Shown: positions 51,403 to 58,522 of the stretch, piece by piece | Layout: every line of letters begins with the position of its first letter | How positions within the stretch are numbered: position 1 is the first letter of the stretch | Assembly: GCF_001412535.1 (NCBI RefSeq) | Contig: NZ_CP011774.1 | Span: 1,483,501-1,547,500, forward strand | Length of the DNA stretch: 64,000 bases | DNA from: Limnohabitans sp. 63ED37-2 | GTDB lineage: Bacteria > Pseudomonadota > Gammaproteobacteria > Burkholderiales > Burkholderiaceae_C | Direction: 5' to 3' | Program-made: the position numbers and the translations under genes | Notes under the pieces: generated by a model | What the model was told of the DNA's origin: nothing | Database searches by the model: none | The model's input: the letters and a program-made list of their open reading frames with translations, nothing else

Positions 51403-52053
51403 ATGAATTTTGATGACTTCAAAGGCCACATCTATCTGATCGATGACGATCCATCGATCCGCAGAAGTCTAGCCTTCAGTCTCAGCTCCTTACGTTACTC
51501 CATACAGAGCTTTGAAAACCCAGCGGCCTTCCTCAGAGACGCATTGCCCATCAGCCCAGCGGTCATTTTGCTGGATATCTGCATGCCTGAAGCCAATGGT
51601 CTGAGCCTGCAAACTGAATTGATCCGCCAAGGCCGCAGCACACCCATCATTTTCATATCCGGCGAAAGTCAACCCGCTGAAATCATTGAAGCCATGAAAA
51701 AAGGGGCCGTTGACTTCTTGCTCAAACCTTTTGGTCTGCATGTCTTGGTGCAATCCATTGATTTGGCGCTGGAAAAGGACCGCGCCGGACTGCATCTAAG
51801 AATCAAGACCAAAAATGCACAGGAGCGGTTTTCAAGTTTGACCGACAAAGAACGAGAAATTTGCTGGTGGATGATCAAGGGCTATGGCAACAAGGAAATT
51901 GCCAACTTGAACGGCTCAGCCGCATCCACCGTCAAACTTCACAGAAGTCGAGTCTTGGAAAAAATGGGATGCGTGTCACTTTCTGAACTGCTTGAACTGG
52001 CCATGGATGGGGATCGCCGAATCCTGAACATCTTTGAACCACCTCGGGCGTGA
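51403..52053 (+). CDS. orphan FixJ/LuxR-type response regulator
   Basis: This 216-residue response regulator has a receiver domain (residues 8-125) with IYLIDDDPSIRR as the acidic pocket, phospho-acceptor Asp in VILLDICMPEANGLSL, and the conserved Lys in FLLKPFGLHVL. The C-terminal LuxR helix-turn-helix is at LTDKEREICWWMIKGYGNKE, then SAASTVKLHRSRVLEKMGCV. No histidine kinase gene is nearby, so it is an orphan. It is convergent with the OmpA/adhesin operon (12 bp between stops) and diverges from the sigma-54 activator. Ribosome site weak (GGTGA). Confidence 0.9.
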   Translation: MNFDDFKGHIYLIDDDPSIRRSLAFSLSSLRYSIQSFENPAAFLRDALPISPAVILLDICMPEANGLSLQTELIRQGRSTPIIFISGESQPAEIIEAMKKGAVDFLLKPFGLHVLVQSIDLALEKDRAGLHLRIKTKNAQERFSSLTDKEREICWWMIKGYGNKEIANLNGSAASTVKLHRSRVLEKMGCVSLSELLELAMDGDRRILNIFEPPRA

Positions 52054-52065
52054 CACCAATCCACC

Positions 52066-52896
52066 CTAACGGGGCAACGACGTATGACTGACATTGGGAC
52101 GACTGACGTCGTAGCCAAACCAACGGGTTGAAATCGCTTTGAACGAGCCATCGCTGAGCAAAGTCTGAACCGCCTCTGACAAACGCTGAGCCAATGCCCT
52201 GTTGCCCTTGCGGACAGCCCAACCCGCCGACAGCGGGGGCGCAAAAGGCGATGTGACCTTGATGGGCAAAGCATCCCGTTCTATGTAGAAGTCCGCAATC
52301 AAACTCTCTTCAAGGACGGCATCCAATTTTTTCTCTGCCAACTGCTTGAATGCCAAATCGATGCTGGCAAAAGACAACACAGATTTGCCCAAAGCGCCGC
52401 GCGCCTGATCCTCTACGCCCGTATTGGCCAACACCCCCAGCTTTTTCCCCAGCAGATCGTCCAGGCTCAAAAAATCGCGCGAGTCATCTTCGTGTTGTAC
52501 ACAGACGAGCTGATTGGCGGCATAACCACGAACAAAATCAAACTGACGGCGATTTTCCGGTGTGGTCAGCAGTTGATTGGCGATGACCGAAATTTCCCCA
52601 GAACTCAGTTTTTTTTGCAACGTGGCCATGCCCTCTGTCTGGATTTTTAGCTCCACCTTCAAAATGGCCGCCAACCGCCTGAGAACATCGACATCAAAGC
52701 CCTGCAACTGCCCTTCGACAAAACTGAAGGGCTTGTAATGGGTCAATACGCCAACCCTCAAAACGCCACCCTCCAGTTCAGGTGTTTGGGCCAAGCTCGG
52801 CAAAGTGCGGGCTGATGCACACAAGGCCAGCGGAACCGTCAGAAAATTTCTCCGTGTCATGGTCAACCACTCAGCAGAATCGGGCCGCTCAATCAT
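52066..52896 (-). CDS. orphan amino acid-type solute-binding protein (SBP_bac_3), Tat-like signal
   Basis: This 276-residue periplasmic binding protein of the family 3 type has GVLRVGVLTHYKPFSFVEGQ, GFDVDVLRRLAAILKVELKI and DDLLGKKLGVLANTGVEDQA. The N-terminus carries MTRRNFLTVPLALCASA, a twin-arginine-like signal (TRRNFL). The ATG at 52896 has a GAGGGG site and overlaps the previous gene by 8 bp; a second ATG at 52860 would remove 12 residues before the RR motif. No permease or ATPase gene lies nearby, so it could be a sensor-type binding protein or share another transporter. It is last in the five-gene operon. Confidence 0.85.
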   Translation of the reverse strand: MIERPDSAEWLTMTRRNFLTVPLALCASARTLPSLAQTPELEGGVLRVGVLTHYKPFSFVEGQLQGFDVDVLRRLAAILKVELKIQTEGMATLQKKLSSGEISVIANQLLTTPENRRQFDFVRGYAANQLVCVQHEDDSRDFLSLDDLLGKKLGVLANTGVEDQARGALGKSVLSFASIDLAFKQLAEKKLDAVLEESLIADFYIERDALPIKVTSPFAPPLSAGWAVRKGNRALAQRLSEAVQTLLSDGSFKAISTRWFGYDVSRPNVSHTSLPR

Positions 52897-53275
52897 GAAA
52901 AGCCCCCTCAAAACAATGACGCAGCTCGTGACCCACATAGTTGTAACCCGTGACCAAAGGGGTGACCACCGTGCATTCCTTTCTGCGGACATTCCAAAAA
53001 GCACAGGCCATGGGTCTCGAAGTAGGCGTCACGGGAATACCCGTGATGCGAGCGCAGTACTCATAACCGTCCTGACGCACCAGGTATTTGATTTTGGGCT
53101 GTGCAATCACCCGGTTGGATTCGGGCATAGGTGTGAACCGCACCGTGTCCACTTGGGGTGGCCGCATGGTCGTTGTCTCGCAACCCGACAAGAACAAGCC
53201 CACCAACGCCGCGCACCCCCAAACCCCATAACGGGATCGGGATACGGACAGGAGACGGGTCATCCAAGACAACAT
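52889..53275 (-). CDS. four-cysteine lipoprotein with HExxH motif, unknown family
   Basis: This 128-residue protein has a lipoprotein signal (VWGCAALVGLFLSGCETTTM; Cys32 in LSGC). The mature part has four Cys with spacing C-x16-C-x9-C-x19-C, and before the last Cys the sequence YVGHELRHCFEG, an HExxH motif (His116, Glu117, His120) as in zinc metallopeptidases. It is paralogous to the product of the preceding gene. The ATG at 53275 shares a base with the TGA of that gene (TGATG), so translation is coupled; an ATG at 53263 is an alternative. No known family was recognised, and protease activity is only inferred from the motif. Confidence 0.75.
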   Translation of the reverse strand: MLSWMTRLLSVSRSRYGVWGCAALVGLFLSGCETTTMRPPQVDTVRFTPMPESNRVIAQPKIKYLVRQDGYEYCARITGIPVTPTSRPMACAFWNVRRKECTVVTPLVTGYNYVGHELRHCFEGAFHD

Positions 53276-53604
53276 CAACGCGCCTGCAAACAATGAACGA
53301 ACAGATGCCCCAACTGCGAATGCGTGGTTTGACCCGTGGTCACAATGGTGCAACGGGAGGCTTGGATTTGCCAATAAACACAGCCCTCAGGACGGCTGAC
53401 AAAACCGTCCTTGGGCTGCGCCTGTTGGCAGAAATTGCTGGCGTTGGGCCTGACCAGCCAACTAACCTCCGGCTCAGGTAAACGCCGCTGAGAAACTTCG
53501 GGTGGACTGAACAAGGTGAAATCCAGCAAACCATCGGCTTGAGTGGGCGTGATGGACATCAAGGTGAACCAAAAACCAACCACCTTACTGAAAGAAGCTT
53601 TCAC
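53275..53604 (-). CDS. four-cysteine exported protein, paralogue of the HExxH lipoprotein
   Basis: This 109-residue protein begins MKASFSKVVGFWFTLMSITP with a Sec signal, cleaved probably at TQA-DG. I use the GTG at 53604 because AAGGTG sits 5 bases before it; a TTG at 53625 in the same frame would overlap the adhesin stop. The mature part matches its downstream neighbour: SWLVRPNASNFC against KYLVRQDGYEYC, GCVYWQIQASRC against ACAFWNVRRKEC, and the same C-x9-C-x19-C spacing. Where the neighbour has HELRH this one has HLFVH, so the catalytic Glu is missing. It may be a non-catalytic partner. Confidence 0.7.
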   Translation of the reverse strand: MKASFSKVVGFWFTLMSITPTQADGLLDFTLFSPPEVSQRRLPEPEVSWLVRPNASNFCQQAQPKDGFVSRPEGCVYWQIQASRCTIVTTGQTTHSQLGHLFVHCLQAR

Positions 53605-53625
53605 AAATTCACCTTGAACGGTCAA

Positions 53626-56382
53626 TCAAAGAATATTGACCTTGACATCTTGGTCGATAAACAAGGCAACTCCCAAAGCAGTGTTGGTGTAAACATCGTA
53701 TGTGTCAGATCCAATTCCCAAAGGTGAATTTGTACTGTTTTCTCCGCCTGTCCAGACCCATTTTTCACCATTCACCAAACCGTCTAGGTTCACTTGATCG
53801 CCCGATTGACCATCAATGCGCATTTGGGTTTGCCCTTTGTGAAGGGAGTTGGCTCCGACGGCAATACTGAAACTGTTCGTCACGCCTAAGGCCAAGACGT
53901 CACCCATGCTGACATTCAAAATCACATCGGATGTGTTGGACAAAACCACGTGGTTGGCTGCCGTTTTATCCGCCACACTGTCGATGCCGTCGTAGAGCGA
54001 GGCCATGTCAAAGTTACTGGAGACATCAATCTTTCCAACCGTGCCAACAGCCTTGAGACCTGAAAAATCTTTAGAAGCCAAGTAAGTGGCATCCGTTGGC
54101 TGCGGTGCTACTGCCGGGGCGGCTGTACCAAAAATCCAAGTTCCACCTTCGTTGGTAATCTTTCTGAGATTACCTGCTTGATCCCAAAAATCAAGAACAA
54201 ACTGACCAGTAGAGAATTCCTTATTAGCAGCATCAAAAATCAAACTCCCACCATTATAATTTTTTAGCTCGCCATTAGGCCCAAATCGATAGGTTCCACT
54301 CTCATTCATTGAAAATGAAAAATTATCGAATGTCGTAATATTTTGTCCTGAAGTCGTACTTTGAGATCGCGTCCAGTCAGAAATAGTAATATCCACTGCG
54401 AATGACTGATCCGAAGCACTGATGATGTTGCCGACATGGTCCATCAAAATGGACTTGGCCACATACTGCCCCTCAGCAAGAGGCACAAGGTTTTCATACT
54501 TCCAGGTGTTCGAATTAACAGTCTCAGGTTCCACATAGGCATTCGATTTAGCCACCCCATTGGCATCAATGATCTGAACCCAAACCTTGCCTCCGTTTTT
54601 GGTGAAGCCACTGCTTAATGTTCCAGTAAAGGTCAACTTGTCATCATCATTGCCGGTTACTGAATCTTTATTGGCTCCGTCGGACGTCACAAAGTCGCTG
54701 TTCGTCTTTTGTTCGCCTGCAGTGTCTGTAGACAGGCTGATGCCCGTCGTCTTCAGCCCTTTATTGCCATCGTCTCCATCAGACGAACCTTTGGTGTCGA
54801 TGACAACATCCTGGCTTGAAGGTGGGATGACGGTTGTACTTCCTGCAGTAACTGCAGGATTGCCTGCAGCATCTACGACTTGTGCGTTTAATTTATACGT
54901 TGAATCCAGCAATGTTGTTGATGGTGCCCAAGTCCATCCTGTGCCCGACACAGTGGCAAAACCAGAATCAACAACGTCATTGCCTTTCATCAACTGAATA
55001 AATATATTCTCGCCACTTTGTAAGCCTTCACTGAGTTTGCCCGTAAAAGAGGGGGTGTTGTCATTCGTTTTAAAGTCAGTGCGGCTTGGATCGGTGACAC
55101 CACCCACACCGGAATCCATTGACATGGAAACGATAGCCAAACCCCTATTGCCTTGTGGTCCCACAGTATCAATGGTGATGGCCTGAACATCTGAGACCCG
55201 TGTATTGCCAGAGCCCACGATGTTGTCTGCGCCATCCACCACCACTGCCGTCAGGGAATACTGGCCATCGACCAGCTTGTCTTGGGCACTGCGGTCCCAT
55301 GTCCAATCCCAAGTGCTTCCATTGGCCACAGGTTTGACATAAGCCGTGTCGATCAACTTGCTGGTGGGATCCCGCAGTTCGAGCTTGACCCAATCGCCGT
55401 TGTCGGTGAAGTTTTTCAATGTGCCATTGAACAACAATTGGTTGTCATTGGTATAGAAATCTGTTTTGTTCTGACCTGAATCGACCGTGATGCTCACAAT
55501 GTCAATCACCGAAGTCGCGTTAGGATCGTTGTCAGGTTCGTTCTTCTCGGGGCTGGTGTCCACCTTAAACGGTGTGCCATCGAACACGGCCGATTTGTTG
55601 TTGGCCGCATCCGTGGCCGTCACTTTGGGCGTGTAAGGACCGTCTTTCAAAGCATCGGCATCTGGCACTTGGATGACAAACACACCACTGCCATTTGCGG
55701 TTCCTGTGTAGGTCTTGCCGTTAACTTCGACCGACACGTTGGCATTGGGTTCTGTTTCACCCGTGATGCGTGGCGTTTTGTCGCTGGTGACATTGTCTTT
55801 GGCCCCGGTGTCATCATCGACATGCAATTTGGCTGATTTGATGACCGGGGGCGTGGTGTCGGGCGTTCCACCACCCCCACCGCCTCCCCCTGCTGCCCCC
55901 AAAAGCGCTAAGGGTGCCAAGAGGAGCGGATTTAACCCAGCGGCCGCGACCAGTGCCCCTACCGCAGCGCCAGAGGCATTGATTTCTGCCCCCCCCAAAG
56001 CCATACCGACCTGGTTGGAGCCATCGGCCAACAAAGGGACGGCCGACGTGCCCGCTGCGGTTTCAGGGATGTACTCATAAAAGCGTCCTGTCTCCGCCTC
56101 ACCAATGAGGCCGTTGAAGCCCTCTGGCGTTTCTTTGTAATAGTCTTCGATGACCAAATCAGGCTGGGTTCGGCCTTCAAAAAAAACTTTGAGGTTTTGA
56201 CCCGAACGGCTGGCACGGATGTTTTCAGGTCCGTAACCTGTACTCGCATCCACCAATTGGTATTTGCCGCCAGGCACAGCTTTCACGGCCAGTGGTTGAC
56301 CACCGGCAGACACCTGTGGAATGTCCACAAACTTGGCCTCACCGCCACCTTGGTTGACTTTGATTTTGTATGACTTGCTCAT
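53626..56382 (-). CDS. BapA-like surface protein with Ig-like repeats
   Basis: This 918-residue protein opens with a BapA-prefix-like region (MSKSYKIKVNQGGGEAKFVD, then VVEDYYKET-like LVIEDYYKETPEGFNG). A hydrophobic stretch and poly-Gly hinge (GAAGGGGGGGGTPDTTPP, near residue 165) precede about four Ig-like repeats from residue 175 to 680, with phrases such as DGPYTPKVTATDAANN and DGQYSLTAVVVDGADN. The C-terminal part (about 780-918) ends with QVNLDGLVNGEKWVW and ALFIDQDVKVNIL, the tail typical of secreted Bap-type adhesins. There is no Sec signal, so type I secretion is likely, but no exporter is in the window. It is small for this class. Codons in residues about 664-745 are AT-rich. Confidence 0.8.
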   Translation of the reverse strand: MSKSYKIKVNQGGGEAKFVDIPQVSAGGQPLAVKAVPGGKYQLVDASTGYGPENIRASRSGQNLKVFFEGRTQPDLVIEDYYKETPEGFNGLIGEAETGRFYEYIPETAAGTSAVPLLADGSNQVGMALGGAEINASGAAVGALVAAAGLNPLLLAPLALLGAAGGGGGGGGTPDTTPPVIKSAKLHVDDDTGAKDNVTSDKTPRITGETEPNANVSVEVNGKTYTGTANGSGVFVIQVPDADALKDGPYTPKVTATDAANNKSAVFDGTPFKVDTSPEKNEPDNDPNATSVIDIVSITVDSGQNKTDFYTNDNQLLFNGTLKNFTDNGDWVKLELRDPTSKLIDTAYVKPVANGSTWDWTWDRSAQDKLVDGQYSLTAVVVDGADNIVGSGNTRVSDVQAITIDTVGPQGNRGLAIVSMSMDSGVGGVTDPSRTDFKTNDNTPSFTGKLSEGLQSGENIFIQLMKGNDVVDSGFATVSGTGWTWAPSTTLLDSTYKLNAQVVDAAGNPAVTAGSTTVIPPSSQDVVIDTKGSSDGDDGNKGLKTTGISLSTDTAGEQKTNSDFVTSDGANKDSVTGNDDDKLTFTGTLSSGFTKNGGKVWVQIIDANGVAKSNAYVEPETVNSNTWKYENLVPLAEGQYVAKSILMDHVGNIISASDQSFAVDITISDWTRSQSTTSGQNITTFDNFSFSMNESGTYRFGPNGELKNYNGGSLIFDAANKEFSTGQFVLDFWDQAGNLRKITNEGGTWIFGTAAPAVAPQPTDATYLASKDFSGLKAVGTVGKIDVSSNFDMASLYDGIDSVADKTAANHVVLSNTSDVILNVSMGDVLALGVTNSFSIAVGANSLHKGQTQMRIDGQSGDQVNLDGLVNGEKWVWTGGENSTNSPLGIGSDTYDVYTNTALGVALFIDQDVKVNIL

Positions 56383-56422
56383 GGTATGTGTCTCTCAAAA
56401 ATAGGGTTAGTGGGGATGACGA

Positions 56423-57412
56423 TCAACGACGCGCGCCGGTGATGACCACCATGACTCGGCGATTGGGTGCATGGCAGAGTTTGTTTTCAGGGGTGGGCGA
56501 GTTGCCGCAGCCGGTCTTGACCAACTCAATCGAGCCACGGCCCTCGGCTTCGATGCCACGCTCAATCGGGATGTTTCTGGAGGCAATTTGACGTGCCACC
56601 ACATCGGCTCTTTGCTGAGAGAGCTTCTTGTTGAAGGCGGCAGATCCGATGGGATCCGTATAGCCGACCACTCGAATGCGCTCCACCGAGGAAAAGTCCT
56701 GCAGCAGGCGCTGCACCAACGACTCGATGGCGTTGTAGCCCGATGCGCGGATTTCTGCTTTGCCGAATTCAAACAGTGCATCGGTTTCCAGTGCATATTC
56801 GCGCGGCACTGGGGGTTTGGGCGCTGCTGGTGGGGCCACAGCAGCAACAGCGGCTGGTTGCCCACAGGTCAATGCGGCCTTGGCACGCGAAATCGTGTGG
56901 ATTTGGCGACGTGTGCCTTCAATGTCAGCTTTGGCTTGAGCCGCTGTGCCACTGAGCAACCCAATCGCAGGTGAAGTGCTCTCATCCACCTTCAGAAAAA
57001 TGGTTTGACCCGCTTTGAGTTCCAAGCGTTGTCCTGCATCCAGCTTGCTGGTGTGCAGTCTGGAGGCGTCGTCAAGTGCCGCCTTGATGTTGACGAACCC
57101 GGGTGCGGCACAAAACTCTGAAAAACCACCACGCAGCAAGGACGCGTGGTACTGTCCATTCAGGTAAATGTTGACGGGCTTGCTGTTGGGGGCCTGGTTG
57201 TTGCGAAATACAAAAACCCTGGTTTGGTTTGCCGGTGCAGCCAAAGCTGTCGTGAACAACTCGCCAAAGGCATCGATGTTGACCCGAGAGTCCGATGATT
57301 GCGCCAACGCAGAGTTGGCTGCAGCAACCAAGACATAAACCGTCAGAACAGTTCGGGTGACTCTTTGGGCCAGGACCTTCAAGACAGATCCTAGAAAACT
57401 TGATTTATCCAC
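56423..57412 (-). CDS. OmpA-family outer membrane protein
   Basis: This 329-residue protein has an N-terminal signal (VTRTVLTVYVLVAAANSALA). Residues about 35-165 form a beta-rich domain resembling DUF2846 (VNIYLNGQYHASLLRGGFSE, LELKAGQTIFLKVDES). The C-terminal OmpA peptidoglycan-binding domain (from residue 215) has FEFGKAEIRASGYNAIESLV, VVGYTDPIGSAAFNKKLSQQ and the NKLCHAPNRRVMVVIT end. The start is the GTG at 57412, preceded by GGAGG. It is the first gene of a tight operon with the BapA-like protein, which it may anchor to the cell wall. Confidence 0.88.
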   Translation of the reverse strand: MDKSSFLGSVLKVLAQRVTRTVLTVYVLVAAANSALAQSSDSRVNIDAFGELFTTALAAPANQTRVFVFRNNQAPNSKPVNIYLNGQYHASLLRGGFSEFCAAPGFVNIKAALDDASRLHTSKLDAGQRLELKAGQTIFLKVDESTSPAIGLLSGTAAQAKADIEGTRRQIHTISRAKAALTCGQPAAVAAVAPPAAPKPPVPREYALETDALFEFGKAEIRASGYNAIESLVQRLLQDFSSVERIRVVGYTDPIGSAAFNKKLSQQRADVVARQIASRNIPIERGIEAEGRGSIELVKTGCGNSPTPENKLCHAPNRRVMVVITGARR

Positions 57413-57746
57413 AGTAACCTCCACAAAAACTTACATGAATTCATAAACTTAGAGCCACAAATTGATCTGAAACTCTATGTCGTCATCATGCTTGATGGTG
57501 GATTTCTGTAAACTAGCCAAATGGAGTACTATAAGTTTACAATTTTATCATTTTACAAATGATATTGAATCTTTAAATATAACATTTTATTAGACGAAAA
57601 ACACTTGCTTTGGACAAAAGCAACCTCACACTGAGCCTCGTTGACGTGCGGATCACTGGGTTGCATTTTTTCCTCAAAACGCAGCGCAATCAGGTGGAAA
57701 GGTCCGCCTGTAAGGACAAAACTGGTTAAGCTGAGCCCCTTTTCAA
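57413..57746. other. 334-bp divergent regulatory gap, AT-rich
   Basis: This is the longest gene-free stretch in the window, between ompA (minus) and serB (plus). Bases about 57490-57600 are strongly AT-rich compared with the surroundings. They hold a palindrome ATCATTT-TAC-AAATGAT at 57547-57563 and two copies of TTTACAA (near 57536 and 57552). No ORF with a convincing ribosome site was seen. It most likely contains the promoters of both operons. Confidence 0.6.
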
Positions 57747-58481
57747 ATGCATCTGATGGACGTGATGACCCAAGCCACCGAATTCGCCCCCGGCCTCACC
57801 ATTCAAGGCTTCAACGCCCCACTTTCCCTGTCGCAATTCAAATTGATTGCCTTTGACATGGACTCGACCTTGATCAACATCGAATGTGTCGACGAGATTG
57901 CCGATGCAGCCGGTCGCAAAAGCGAGGTGGCTGCGATCACCGAAGCGGCCATGCGTGGTGAGATCGCCGATTACAAAGAGAGCTTGCGTCAGCGCGTGGC
58001 CTTGCTCCAAGGTGTGACGGTGGCCCACATGCAAGAGGTGCTGACACAGCGTCTGCGCCTGAACCCAGGCGCTGCCGATTTGGTGAAGCACTGCAAAGCG
58101 GCAGGGATGAAAGTACTTTTGGTATCGGGTGGTTTCACTTATTTCACCGACCATGTGCGCGATGTGCTGGGCATCGACTGGACACGTTCGAACGTGTTGG
58201 AAGTGGCCAATGGCGTGCTCACCGGACGCTTGGTGGACCAAGTCTGGGGCGACATTTGCGATGGCGAAGAAAAACGCAAAACCCTGCTGGAAACTTGCCA
58301 AATGATGGGGATCTCACCCAGTCAGAGCATTGCCATGGGAGACGGCGCCAACGACCTGCCGATGATGGGCGTGGCCGGGTTGTCCGTGGCTTACCACGCC
58401 AAACCCAAGGTGCGCGAGCAAGCCATGGTGGCCATCCACGAAGGGGGTTTGGACCGCTTGTTGGAAATTTTCTCAGCCTGA
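57747..58481 (+). CDS. serB: phosphoserine phosphatase
   Basis: SerB removes phosphate from O-phosphoserine, the last step of serine synthesis. The 244-residue HAD enzyme has motif I LIAFDMDSTLINIECVDEIA (both Asp present), the cap region EAAMRGEIADYKESLRQRVA, motif II VLLVSGGFTYFTDHVRDVLG and motif IV IAMGDGANDLPMMGVAGLSV. Three ATG codons are close together (57747, 57756 and 57765); I use the first, and the true start could be six residues later. It lacks the N-terminal ACT domains of some SerB forms. It is a single gene convergent with ligA. Confidence 0.95.
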   Translation: MHLMDVMTQATEFAPGLTIQGFNAPLSLSQFKLIAFDMDSTLINIECVDEIADAAGRKSEVAAITEAAMRGEIADYKESLRQRVALLQGVTVAHMQEVLTQRLRLNPGAADLVKHCKAAGMKVLLVSGGFTYFTDHVRDVLGIDWTRSNVLEVANGVLTGRLVDQVWGDICDGEEKRKTLLETCQMMGISPSQSIAMGDGANDLPMMGVAGLSVAYHAKPKVREQAMVAIHEGGLDRLLEIFSA

Positions 58482-58522
58482 TCGTCAAGGCGGCAGGTAC
58501 AAACAAGCACCTGGCCTGAACG

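Noticed and set aside
55860..55910. C-rich run as a phase-variable tract in the BapA-like gene
   Set aside because: It encodes the poly-Gly hinge with mixed codons; no single-base run is long enough for slippage.
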